NCBI GenBank assembly: GCA_009746045.1
Contig: RPFO01000296.1
Coordinates: 1,357,775-1,421,774 of the forward strand
Length of the DNA: 64,000 bases
DNA from: Mesostigma viride
Taxonomy: Eukaryota; Streptophyta; Mesostigmatophyceae; Mesostigmatales; Mesostigmataceae
Direction: 5' to 3'
The notes beneath the pieces were generated by a model, which saw only the letters and a program-made list of their open reading frames with translations, did no database searches and was not told the DNA's origin. Of this stretch, positions 31,401 through 41,811 are shown one piece after another. A program made the translations under genes and the position numbers. The first letter of the stretch is position 1. Every line of letters begins with the position of its first letter.

Positions 31401-34400
31401 GCACCCGACTATCGCTTTAACAACCCACCAACCTGCACCCGACTATCGCTTTAACAACCCACCCACCTGCACCCGACTATCGCTTTAACAACCCACCAAC
31501 CTTCACCCGACTATCGCTTTAACAACCCACCAACCTGCACCCGACTATCGCTTCAACAACCCACCCACCTGCCCCCGACTATCGCTTTAACAACCCACCA
31601 ACCTGCACCCGACTATCGCTTTAACAACCCACCAACCTGCACCCGACTATCGCTTTAACAACCCACCAACCTGCACCCGACTATCGCTTTAACCACCCAC
31701 CAACCTGCACCCGACTATCGCTTTAACAACCCACCAACCTGCACCCGACTATCGCTTCAACAACCCACCCACCTGCCCCCGACTATCGCTTTAACAACCC
31801 ACCCACCTTCACCCGACTATCGCTTTAAGAACCCACCAACCTGCACCCGACTATCGCTTTAACAACCCACCCACCTGCACCCGACTATCGCTTTAACAAC
31901 CCACCAACCTGCACCCGACTATCGCTTTAACAACCCACCAACCTGCACCCGACTATCGCTTTAACAACCCACCAACCTGCACCCGACTATCGCTTTAACA
32001 ACCCACCCACCTGCACCCGACTATCGCTTTAACAACCCACCAACCTTCACCCGACTATCGCTTTAACAACCCACCAACCTGCACCCGACTATCGCCGTAA
32101 CAACCCACCAACCTGCACCCGACTATCGCTTTAACAACCCACCCACCTGCACCCGACTATCGCTTTAACAACCCACCAACCTGCACCCGACTATCGCTTT
32201 AACAACCCACCAACCTGCACCCGACTATCGCTTTAACAACCCACCAACCTGCACCCGACTATCGCTTTAACAACCCACCAACCTGCACCCGACTATCGCT
32301 TCAACAACCCACCCACCTGCCCCCGACTATCGCTTTAACAACCCACCAACCTGCACCCGACTATCGCTTTAACAACCCACCAACCTGCACCCGACTATCG
32401 CTTTAACCACCCACCAACCTGCACCCGACTATCGCTTTAACAACCCACCCACCTGCCCCCAGTATCCCCAGTATTCACATTGAACCGCCCACCTGCACCA
32501 GGTTGTCGCATTAACCACCACGCACCCACCTGCACCAGGTTGTCGCATTAACCACCACGCACCCACCTGCACCAGGTTGTCGCATTAACCACCACGCACC
32601 CACCTGCACCAGGTTGTCGATCTTGGTGTGCTCGCCAATCACTGTGTCCCGCCAGCTGCATCAAGGCAGACAGGGGAAGAAGAAAGAGAGAGCGAGAAAG
32701 AGAGAGCGAGAGGGGAGGGGGGGGGGGAGAAGAGAGTCAGCGGGGGGGGTGCTCAGAGATGGATGGGGATGCACGGTTGTCCCGTCAGAAAAACTGCACA
32801 CTGCTAGCGACACGACACACTGCCAGCAGCAGAGAGAGGTTTCGAGGGAGAAAAAGTGTGGCGGGCGTTGGGGAGGTGGGGAAGGACGGGACAGAGTAGT
32901 ATACTAAATATGCTGTCTTAAGTAGGGGACACAGTAGTATACTAAATATGTTGAAGTAGGGGACAGAGTTGTATACTAAATATGCTGTCTTTAGTAGGGG
33001 ACAGAGTAGTATACTAAATATGCTGTCTTTAGTAGGGGACAGAGTAGTATACTAAATATGCTGTCTTTAGTAGGGGACAGAGTAGTCTACTAAATATGCT
33101 GTCTTTAGTAGGGGACAGAGTAGTATACTAAATATGCTGTCTTTAGTAGGGGACAGAGTAGTCTACTAAATATGCTGTCTTTAGTAGGGGACAGAGTAGT
33201 ATACTAAATATGCTGTCTTTAGTAGGGGACAGAGTAGTATACTAAATATGCTGTCTTTAGTAGGGGACACAGTAGTATACTAAATATGTTGAAGTAGGGG
33301 ACAGAGTTGTATACTAAATATGCTGTCTTTAGTAGGGGACAGAGTAGTCTACTAAATATGCTGTCTTTAGTAGGGGACAGAGTAGTATACTAAATATGCT
33401 GTCTTTAGTAGGGGACACAGTAGTATACTAAATATGCTGTCTTTAGTAGGGGACACAGTAGTATACTAAATATGCTGTCTTTAGTAGGGGACACAGTAGT
33501 ATACTAAATATGCTGTCTTTAGTAGGGGACAGAGTAGTATACTAAATATGCTGTCTTTAGTAGGGGACAGAGTAGTATACTAAATATGCTGTCTTTCTTC
33601 TGATTTGATGCGTAAGGCCCTTGTAGCATCCTGAATCGACCCGAAGTGAGAACGAGATGTGCGAGGGAGGGGCGTGGTGTGTGGAAATCAAAATCAAAAT
33701 AATGTCCACCAAGTCTCATGCACACACACGCGCAAGCACAGGCATGCCGCGGTCTGTGCATACCCTGTACAGTGTCATTCTATGCCCTTCACTGATCATC
33801 GTTCGCTTTGTTCTCAAGCCGTGCACCTGCCACGGCCAATGCAGGAGTTGTCACTATAGCAGCATACCCTCGATCGCTACTGTTTGCCCGTAGTCATCAA
33901 GCAAGCGCACGCACCTGCCCCGGTCAATGCAGGAGTTGGCGCCCACCTCCACGTGGTCCTTCACCACCACGCTCAGCTCCTGTGAACATGATCGAAGCAG
34001 GAGCAGCCGAACAAGTCCAGTAGGGGTCAGCCCGCACATGGCGCGTTCAACTAGATGTGAACGACACAATTGAACCACCTCCACGTGGTCCTTTATCCCT
34101 ACGCTCAGCTCCTGTGAACGCACAAGGGGGATCAATCAATCAAGCGCACTGACTTAACTAGAGCGCCAAGCACGATTTGTGAATTAATTTATTTCCTACC
34201 CTCACTACGTTAGAATGCCCAGCAACGTAACGAGGGAAACTATTGCGAAAAGAACAGTACAAAAAAAAGTTTTCCGTGAAAAAGCAGAAAAACTCGTGAG
34301 GAAATGTGGGCGCTGGGGATGGTCTGATGATGACCGATGAGCCTGCTTGCACTGGTGAGATCAGACAGAGTGGCCAGATGTCTGATGACAATTTTTGGGA

Positions 34401-37297
34401 TATTTCAATGATGTCAAACATGACAGTGTAAATCTCCATGGCGTGAAAATTCGGATAGCACAACACTTGGTTGGCTGAAATCTGATTTACGGCGGCACCC
34501 TACGCTGGGCAGTAAAAATACAGGCCAGTTTACGTGATGGGGTTGTAGCTTTTCTCTTCCCAACCCCCACTCACCTGCGGCTTGTTGACCACTTTCCCTT
34601 GCCTGCCTTCGCCTGTTCTTGTTCTCTTCCCGACTTTCCCCCCCAACACCCTCCTTCGCCGATAGTGCTGCAGCTAGACAACCCCCCATGCCCACACCCA
34701 CAACACCCGCTCACCTGCGGCTTCTTCACCATCTTCCCTTGATTGTCGACGGTGAAGCCGAAGCCTGTGCCGGTCGATGTCATAGGCAACGATAATCAAA
34801 GGCAAAGGCACCAAAACATGGCCACACGGGCAACAGCAAACAAAGGCAAGCAGTCATGAAGGCAATGCCGGATGGGTCATGGGCATGGCGTGAGGGGCGA
34901 GGGGCGAGCGGCATGGTCATGACACAGCAAGAAAGAAGGTTCACAAGTTGTGGGCAAGGGGCGAGCGGGGATGCCGGATGCCGAGGCACCAAGGAGCCGA
35001 AACCCAAAGGTCGAGAATGCAGCCAAATGGTCAAGGCGAGAATGCAGCCGAATGGTCAAGTCGAGAATGCAGCCCAAAGGTTGCGTCGAGAATGCAGCCC
35101 AAGGACCAAGCCTAGGTACTAGCGGATAACGCGGGGAGTGATAACGCGGGGTGGGGGGGGGGCAGGGCGAGGGGATGATGGAGTGCCCAGCTAAAGAGGG
35201 ATGGTTTCTGATGAAGAAAGACGGTTTCCGCGTCGTTGTTCAGCCAGTCAGTCAGTGTTTCTTCGGAGGCCATGGTCGGTCAGCCAGCCAGCCAGTCAGT
35301 CCTTGTGTTTCCACGCCGTGTACCCAATCGTGTTGGCTGGCGAAAGAAGGATAAGAAGAATGGATGCAAACGTCGCGTAGCGTATGTAACGAGAAACGCA
35401 CCGGAAGTTGAGCACGGAAGGAGCGGGAAAGCAAGCGGTAAAGAGGCTCCAGGAGTCCCCCTGACGCCTCGTGCTCATGCTTAGAGTAGAGTACAAGCAG
35501 TGAGGGGTTGTAAAGATAAAGCGCATTCGTTCATTCTATAAGCACATTTTTACGAGCACGGTCGTTTTCGCGAACCATTGATATAAACTAGCAAACGTCA
35601 CGCCCTCACCGTCGGCACCGATGCTCACGCCGTGGTGCAAAATGACGTTGTTGCCGATGGTGCAGTTGGAGACGGAGACGTTGTACCTGAGCGGCCGCCC
35701 GGGGTGCGCCCCCACCACACACATCCATTTATCAGGATTGATAATGGTTGTTAAATATCCATGAGGATTGTTGAAGGTAAATAATAATAAGAAGATTGTT
35801 TCCTTTTATGAGAAGAAATGTCAAGGGTAGATGATAAAATCAATTATGAGGACGGCTTCCTTTTATGAGAATTGTCGAAGGTAACTCATAGATCTCAGGA
35901 CAACACTCGAGAAGTAACACGCACGCATCCGCGAGAACCCAAACAAAGGAGAGGGCATGCCCCAAAAAGGAGAGGGCATGCCCCAACAAAGAAGAGGGCA
36001 TGCCCCAACAAAGGAGAGGGCATGCCCCAACAAAGGAGAGGGCATGCCCCAACAAAGGAGAGGGCATGCCCCAACAAAGGAGAAGGCATGCCCCAACAAA
36101 GAAGATGGCATGCCCCAACAAAGGAGAGTGCATGCCCGGTCCGCGGAGCTTCAGAGCCCGGGAGCATAATGTGATTTTTTAATATTCCTATTTGTATAGA
36201 CTGGGCCATATGTATACTCCTCTTTTCTGATCGAAGAAGAGACCGCCGCGAAGTAACCTATGCATTTGGAAAAGCTGGTGTTCAGTAATGCACAACAAGG
36301 TAATCCAGAAAATGATACTACAACCTGTGTTGATCCATACTGCAATACGGGGGTATCCATGAACCGGAAAAAAAAAAAAAAAACGGCAGATGCACGTGAA
36401 TTTATGAACCCCGTGTGAAGAATGGAACAGCATGGATTACAGAACTGCCTGCCAAGCACTGTCAAGCCTTGCCCCCACTCCAGTTCAGCAAGATGCACGC
36501 GGAGTAACATACGGTTTTAGAAACGGGTGGTCCCTGTTTACCGGTACAACTGCCTATAAATCAATGCATTGAGAACCATTACCTACGCAATCTTCAAAAG
36601 GATCTGCAATATCAGTAAGGCACGAGCCTAATAATCGCAGTCATCAAGAGGCGTTGTGCAGGCCGCATGGTCATTCTCAGCCCGTATGACAATCCTCACC
36701 AGAAGCGGCAATCGTTGCCGATGCGGACACCTTCGCCGATGACGCTGTTGCAGCCGATTGTTGTCCCCGCACCCACGCTTGCCTTGGCATTGACTACAGC
36801 ACCTTGCTCAATAACGGCAGACTCGTCCACGGTGGCCTTCAGTTACATGCCGGGGCACATCGACAGGATGATTGTTCCATGTCCACAGATGAGCACACTC
36901 GCGAAGGTGGGCAGAAACTAAAACAAACCAGCAAAGACAAAATTTCCGCATAAGTAACCAGGCCAGGTTCAGAGAAGCGCACCTCGCTGTGGACGAGCCC
37001 GCCACCTTTAGGCCACACGCGGAAATTCACAGCAGTTGAGGCTGATGCAGTTGTCACAGCCCGCCAATGACGTTTCACACCCTCGTGCTGCTCCCTTCTG
37101 CAGAGCAGCCCATTTGACTCCACTGGGCTGTGAAAGTGTCTCCCACCCGTGCTGACAACAGCGTGGCGTTGAGACACTATGGGTTTTGACTTGATCGCTA
37201 GTGCGGAGCATGCTGACCAGCAAGCCTCCGATTTGGGCAACACCGCGTAGCATGCCACGGCAGGCGAGCACCGGGACACCATTCGTGTAGCATTCAT
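25480..37297 (-). CDS. lpxD: UDP-3-O-acylglucosamine N-acyltransferase-like (LpxD), nine exons
   Basis: Exons in coding order: 37297-36983, 36836-36700, 35686-35610, 34764-34715, 33979-33915, 32655-32604, 28970-28900, 27787-27649, 25584-25480. All junctions are GT-AG and phase-consistent, giving about 336 aa. LpxD adds the N-linked hydroxyacyl chain from acyl-ACP to UDP-3-O-acylglucosamine in lipid A synthesis. Plant homologues act in mitochondria. The first ~75 residues are Arg/Ser/Ala-rich and look like a transit peptide. Then come FRVWPKGGGLVH (end of the uridine-binding region), hexapeptide turns of a left-handed beta-helix (SNCTIGNNVILHHGVSIGADG-like, GFGFTVDNQGKMVKKPQ, VEVGANSCIDRG, SWRDTVIGEHTKIDNLVQ) and IGHNV with the expected catalytic His (about residue 235), then CGQVGIAGS and EPGDYGGFPA. 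Exon 1's start is less certain than the rest. Coding is 1.0 kb in an 11.8-kb gene. A LINE lies in the last intron. Confidence 0.88.
26013..27040 (-). pseudogene. LINE ORF2 fragment inside lpxD intron 8
   Basis: On the - strand it starts within the RT catalytic region: DADDTTL stands where YADD is expected, so a key Tyr is lost. It continues with HIQTWLDCLGLEARAVGLEI, a stop-broken middle, LLFKVLVLTVLTYGAEAWTLT-like sequence, MPRISDEIRQRRIAFVGHLA and a basic end (PPPKRKGRFAE). It ends at 26013 with the GGATGG / GGAATATGTGCTACATGATC hairpin and TTATAATTTAATGC, followed by a TGCAA-type repeat. It lies on the same strand as lpxD. Confidence 0.8.
27472..27640. repeat. 20-bp minisatellite next to the lpxD exon 8 donor
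   Basis: About 8.5 near-perfect copies of TGATAGATATTATTTTACCT. The array begins 9 bp inside the intron after the exon 8 donor. On the coding strand each unit contains AAGGTAAAA, a decoy 5' splice-site core. Confidence 0.92.
27969..28092. repeat. 67-bp tandem duplication joined by telomere-like repeats
   Basis: AATACAATACATCATAT(A/G)CACGG... with GGTGCCCAGTATGGGGG occurs at 27969-28022 and 28039-28089. The copies are separated by GTTTAGGGTTTAGGG (28021-28036). It lies inside lpxD intron 7. Confidence 0.75.
28950..29178. repeat. Tandem echoes of the lpxD exon 7 acceptor junction
   Basis: 36 bp covering the start of exon 7 and its acceptor (28950-28985, including ACGTTGTGGCCGATCTGGGG) recur exactly at 29048-29083, and a diverged third copy lies at 29147-29178. 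Spacing is 98-99 bp. On the coding strand the 29048 copy offers an intact CCCCAG|ATCGGC decoy acceptor. Confidence 0.85.
29693..32455. repeat. 34-bp minisatellite, about 81 units, in lpxD intron 6
   Basis: The unit reads CACCCGACTATCGCTTTAAC plus AACCCACCAACCTG, with variants CCCACCTGC, CGCCGTAAC and CGCTTCAAC. Variant positions repeat with a 1,224-bp (36-unit) period: CGCCGTAAC at 30121, 30869, 31345 and 32093. On the coding strand units carry GTGCAGGTGGGT or GTGCAGGTTGGT, the core of the real exon 6 donor. There are no unique spacers, so it is not CRISPR. Confidence 0.95.
32488..32604. repeat. 37-bp repeats of the lpxD exon 6 5' splice junction
   Basis: Three 37-bp units start at 32488, 32525 and 32562 with CCCACCTGCACCAGGTTGTC, and the real exon edge at 32599 continues the series. 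Each unit contains the last dozen coding bases of exon 6 plus the donor (coding strand GACAACCTGGTGCAG|GTGGGT). Confidence 0.92.
32889..33598. repeat. 38-bp minisatellite in lpxD intron 5
   Basis: About 18 copies of a unit containing AGTATACTAAATATGCTGTC and TTTAGTAGGGGACAGAGT, with GAGTAGTCTAC, CACAGTAG and a shortened GTTGAAGTAGG variant that itself recurs (about 32950 and 33290). Confidence 0.93.
34073..34119. repeat. Echo of lpxD exon 5 5' half
   Basis: ACCTCCACGTGGTCCTT and ACGCTCAGCTCCTGTGAAC repeat exon 5 and its acceptor (33951-33985). On the coding strand it reads CACAG|GAGCTGAGCGT and would encode ELSVGIKDHVEV compared with ELSVVVKDHVEV in the real exon. It then diverges, so it is a partial exon copy with an intact acceptor. 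Confidence 0.85.
34571..34601. repeat. Echo of lpxD exon 4 3' half
   Basis: TCACCTGCGGCTTGTTGACC and the following ACTTTCCCTTG repeat the exon 4 end and donor at 34711-34741 with about five mismatches. On the coding strand it reads ...AAGCCGCAG|GTGAG, an intact decoy donor. Confidence 0.8.
35010..35103. repeat. Short tandem repeat in lpxD intron 3
   Basis: Four diverged units of about 24 bp built on GTCGAGAATGCAGCC(A/C)AA(T/G)GG. Confidence 0.75.
35945..36135. repeat. 21- to 23-bp minisatellite in lpxD intron 2
   Basis: About nine units of GAGAGGGCATGCCCCAACAA plus AG, containing the palindrome GGCATGCC. Confidence 0.9.
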
Positions 37298-37618
37298 TTC
37301 CGCGTTGTTGACCAGGCAACGATGGTGTGTGTGCACGCAAAATCCGGATACGACGATACCAAGGACTAGACAATTTCCCCACACGGTTAATGAATTATGC
37401 CTCCCTTGTCTAGTGCGTAATTTATGCTTATTAGTCGTGGGCGTTCCTGATTTCATTTGTAAACGTCATGTTTTGCTTGTAACCTCCGATCTACAGACTA
37501 CAGACCCCCTGCGCGCAACGGCCATAATCTGGGCATTTAATGCTGCAGGTCGTCAACGCGATTTTGTTGTTGCGCGCTGCCCTGTTCTGAATGGGCGTCA
37601 GTGACGACACCCTTATTA
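37298..37618. promoter_or_regulatory. lpxD upstream region, left half of a former head-to-head promoter
   Basis: Only 321 bp separate the proposed lpxD start from the TIR element at 37619. The aminotransferase gene on the opposite strand begins 120 bp beyond the element's other end (41476-41595). No TATA box is evident. The divergent-promoter reading is inference from gene orientation. Confidence 0.4.
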
Positions 37619-40600
37619 CCGTAGTGGTCCCAATATCTGTACGCGTAATTATGTACGAATCGACCTCGTACAGGCCCAAAAAAACCCTCTTCCGGGCCTC
37701 GTACACCTCAAAATTAGGTACCACCAGCGCAGCGCGGCGCAGACCTTAAAGCCTAGCTACCCGTGGCGCGGCGCCCGGAGGGAGTTTTCGCGCGCAAACT
37801 TCGTTTGATCTGCGTTGAGACATGACTCAGAGGTAAACTGTGCATTTTTTATTTAGAGCTTTTGACAGATCTGAAAAGTTAGGGCCCGAAAAATACAGAT
37901 GGCTAGGCGTATATGCAGATCTGTTTTTTTATTCCAGATCTGTACGTAAACTCCGACGTAATGCCCTTACGTCTTCGAGACTCGTCCCGGGCCATGCATG
38001 CGGGCGGTGCGGCACAAATACCTGAAAATTAGCCAAAATTAGTCAGCCATGGTTTTAAAAGTAAGCTAATGGAATTTTAAGGCATGGTAAAACCAGTCCT
38101 GAAAAGCTAGCAGCCCAGTTTTATCGCGTGTAGATTGTTTGCTTTCTCGACATTTTGTTCGGACGCGAGTGCATTATCACGGGAAGCATTACGATTGGTA
38201 GGCAACGATGTCGACGTACGTGAAGCCTCTGCTCTATGACGGGAAGGCATCTGGCGTTGCTGCAACTGGAATCAGGCCAGTGCCATGTTCGGCACCGTGC
38301 ACGCGGAAATAAGGCGCCGTCACGTTAGATAGCACTGCTGAGGACGAGCTGCGCCTGCCTGCCCATAGTTACCGAGTTTTTCTCGCATCGCACTGCATTA
38401 TTGCTGGCCAGACTTTGCTGCCTTTATGCCCGACAGATTGGTTCACGAACCGTTTTAATTTGCTGCGTGCGTGGCTCCTGCCCTTCCATGGCAATGTTTG
38501 CAATTTCGCACTTTTTCGTTGTGATTGTTGGCACATACTACATAGCCATGCACATGACATACTGCATGAAGGTCGCAAAGTTAGGTATAGTTTCTGCTTG
38601 TAAATCCTGACGTTATTGCTTCACACACGCTTCCTTGCAATGAAGGCCCTGGCCGAAGCTCGTTGCTTGCCAAAGCCTTCCTGTGTTGAACAGCGGTTCT
38701 CAGTGGGCACATGAAAGAGACGTTGCCAGGCATTGTAAGATTTCCAACCACACGCTTGTCCTGTAACCATGCAATTCATTCCATTTGCGTTATGAAGCTG
38801 GCAGCTTGTGAGCCTGCAACCATTAATTGCAGTTTGGCACATGTTACAACAAGTAGGCTCCTTGAATTTAGGCTGCTTTCTCGCTTATTTTTGCTGATGC
38901 TACAGGCAACTTTGGACTTTACACGAACTTGAGTCCCACCCGCATCCAGCCCCCCCAATCATCCATCCACTCCGTCCCTACCCACCCAATTATACCACCG
39001 TCTTCCCGCCCACTCTTGAACTAATCAGCCCAACCCCCCAGCCCAAGACACAGGCAAATGCCCATGTAGCCACCCATGTGCGCGTGCAAAGAGACACTCA
39101 ACTAGCTAGGCTGCATATACGTGCCATGGGGGCATAACAGGTGCATGGGCGCAGGTGCACATGCAGGCCCGCAGGCATGCACACAAGCAGGCAGACAGGC
39201 TGACAGATGGGTGGGCAGTAGGCGGGTGGCAGACATGCAGGCGGGCAGGCGGGAGGATGGGCAGAACGTTGGGTGGACAGGCGAGTAAGAAGGTCGTTGG
39301 GTCCAAGCAACCAGTTTATTGGTGATGGATTAATGTATGTGGCGCATGTGTGCAAGTCTGCCTGTGTTTGTGTGGGATTGTATGCATGTGCACGTGTGCT
39401 CGTGGGTGTGTGCACATTTGTGTGCATGTGTGTTCTGACGACGATGTGTGTGTTAGTGTGTGCGCATGTGTTAGCGTGCATGTGCGCACGTGGGTGTGTG
39501 CATGTGTGCATGTGTGCGTGTGTGCGTGTGTGCATGTGTGCATGTGTGCATGTGTGCGTGTGTGCGTGTGTGCGTGTGTGCGTGTGTGCGTGTGTGCGTG
39601 TGTGCGTGTGTGCGTGTGTGCGTGTGTGCGTGTGTGCGTGTGTGCGTGTGTGCGTGTGTGCGTGTGTGCGTGTGTGCGTGTGTGCGTGTGTGCGTGTGTG
39701 CGTGTGTGCGTGTGTGCGTGTGTGCGTGTGTGCGTGTGTGCGTGTGTGCGTGTGTGCGTGTGTGCGTGTGTGCGTGTGTGCGTGTGTGCGTGTGTGTGTG
39801 TGTGCGTGTGTGCGTGTGTGCATGTGTGCATGTGTGCGTGTGTGCATGTGTGTATGTGTGCATGTGTGTATGCGTGCGTGTGTGCATGTGTGTGTGTGTG
39901 TGCGTGTGTGCATGCGTGCATGTGTGCATGTGTGCATGTGTGCATGTGTGTATGTGTGTGCGTGTGTGCATGTGTGTGTGAACATTTGTGTGCATGTGTA
40001 GTATGTGGGCGTGTGTGTGTGAACATTTGTGTGCATGTGCAGTATGTGGGCGTGTGTGTGTGTGCATGTGTGTGTGCTGGGGGGTAGGATGGATAGGGAA
40101 AACAAAGAGTGAAAAATGCAAGGTGTGGGGGAGTTCAATGTTTCACCTCGCGGCAAAAGTCATTGTGCCTGCCGCGTGTATTGACAAGCAGCTGTGGGCA
40201 CGGTTGCAGCAAGTGAGTACACGCCAAGGGCCTAGACGGTTCATGCACTAGCACACAGCCAATGGGACGAAACATCTGCACATATAACTTGGGTTCATCA
40301 ATTCTGCACATTACCGGCTTGGGTTCATCAACTGAATTCTGCACCTTACACTTGCATGGCTCATGGTTTCAATCGCTGCTCAATTGACAGAAAATGCACA
40401 GGCCATCAACATTCAGATATGTTAATCCTGAAAAGTGACCTTCCACACCAGGAGAATGAAGGTCGATGCTGCTTTGACGCATGAGCCTAATCCACGTGCT
40501 CTCGGAGGTCTCCACCTCGGCAGGAGCACCTGCAGGCGTCGTGGCTCGCTTACCTCAAGCAATATGCGCATGCTGAAAGCTACCGGGGTCTATGCAGAGT

Positions 40601-41475
40601 TACATTATCGGCCCGGACAAAGCACATCTTTCTCGGCAACGAAGCTCTGAGCAGCGCTATATTGTCGTGGCCGGACTTCAATGTCGCCATTAAAATGTCA
40701 AAAGCTGTTTGATTCGTCCAAGGAAAATGCGTGCATGGTAGACAGATAATAAGATGCCCGGGCGTATAGACATGACAAGCAACTGCTTAGATGGCGCTCC
40801 TCGCGTTTTCCCTCGACTCAGTTCGTAATGGCGCCTAATCCAATGCAGCAAATGCACATGGGTGTGACCAGAATACAGAGCCTAGTGCACGCGGCATTAT
40901 TGTTTGGTCTGTCGCACAATTGCTGTTGTGTTTGCAATTATTCTGCTCGCTAAGATGCAGGATTAACTTCGGCTTGATTTCTTAATTACCCTCGTGTGCA
41001 GGTCATACGGCTGACATTCCTCTAGCTTTCGTACAGTAGCCATGGCTGAATTTTGCTTCCAGGTACTGAACAAGTGAACACGGCCTGCACCTCGACCCCC
41101 GAAGACGTAAAGGCATTACGTCGGAGTTTACGTACAGATCTGGAATAAAAAAACAGATCTGCATATACGCCTAGCCATCTGTATTTTTCGGGCCCTAACT
41201 TTACAGATCTGTCAAAAGCCCTTTTATTTATCCCATACACCATCACAATATACCCGCCCGCTGGCATTCAGTTAGCTAAATGGCTACTACCTAGTACCTA
41301 CATGCAGTTCAGTCAAACTGAACTGAACTACCTACTACTCGCGCACCCTTGAATATACCCTGACATTATACGTACGTACAGTAAAAATAATTCCCAAAAG
41401 TTCTCGTACACGTAACAAAAATTCCTAAAAGTATTCGTACGATAATTACGCGTACAGATATTGGGACCACTACGG
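37619..41475. mobile_element. 3.86-kb TIR DNA transposon, no transposase seen
   Basis: The termini are near-perfect inverted repeats of about 42 bp beginning CCGTAGTGGTCCCAATATCT and continuing GTACGCGTAATTAT. TA flanks both ends (37617-37618, 41476-41477). A second inverted pair lies inside (about 37848-37985 and 41093-41228), with TTTTGACAGATCTG, GGGCCCGAAAAATACAGATG and TCTGTACGTAAACTCCGACG. The interior contains a long TG-rich microsatellite and no recognisable transposase, so it is probably non-autonomous. Superfamily uncertain: a TA duplication would suit Tc1/mariner-like elements, but the end sequence was not recognised. Confidence 0.8.
39410..40075 (+). repeat. (TGTGCG/TGTGCA)n microsatellite
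   Basis: Over 600 bp of alternating purine-pyrimidine TGTGCG and TGTGCA units, the longest pure (TGTGCG) run at about 39560-39800. It creates long artificial open frames in all phases. It lies inside the TIR element. Confidence 0.95.
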
Positions 41476-41811
41476 TATGGTACCGTCCTAAATTCCGTGG
41501 CACATGGGGAAGCAGCTAGGGATGTGACACGTGTCAAAAAGCTGACAATTTTGAGAAAAAGCCAAGTGGCACAATGATGAGGCACCCTCCGCTGCATGTG
41601 CAATGGATTAGCCATAAACCTGTCGCCCTTGCGAGATCTGCACTGCGCGCGCACTGCGTTGTGGGGAGCTATGGGCGTCCTTGCGCACGTGCGTAACACC
41701 AACTTTCTCACAGACTTGAGTCTAGCCCGACAAAGTTGCGCACGGTTAACATACCGCCCAGCAAGAGCTCCTGCCAAATTCCAGCCAAAGTGCACGTCCG
41801 CGCGGAATTCG

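Noticed and set aside
29693-32455. CRISPR-like regular array
   Set aside because: The repeats abut with no unique spacers, the host is eukaryotic, and the units derive from a splice junction.
39098-40156. Open frames of 216-352 codons rich in His/Thr or Cys/Val
   Set aside because: They come from the TGTGCG/TGTGCA microsatellite. All phases on both strands are open, with no domain.
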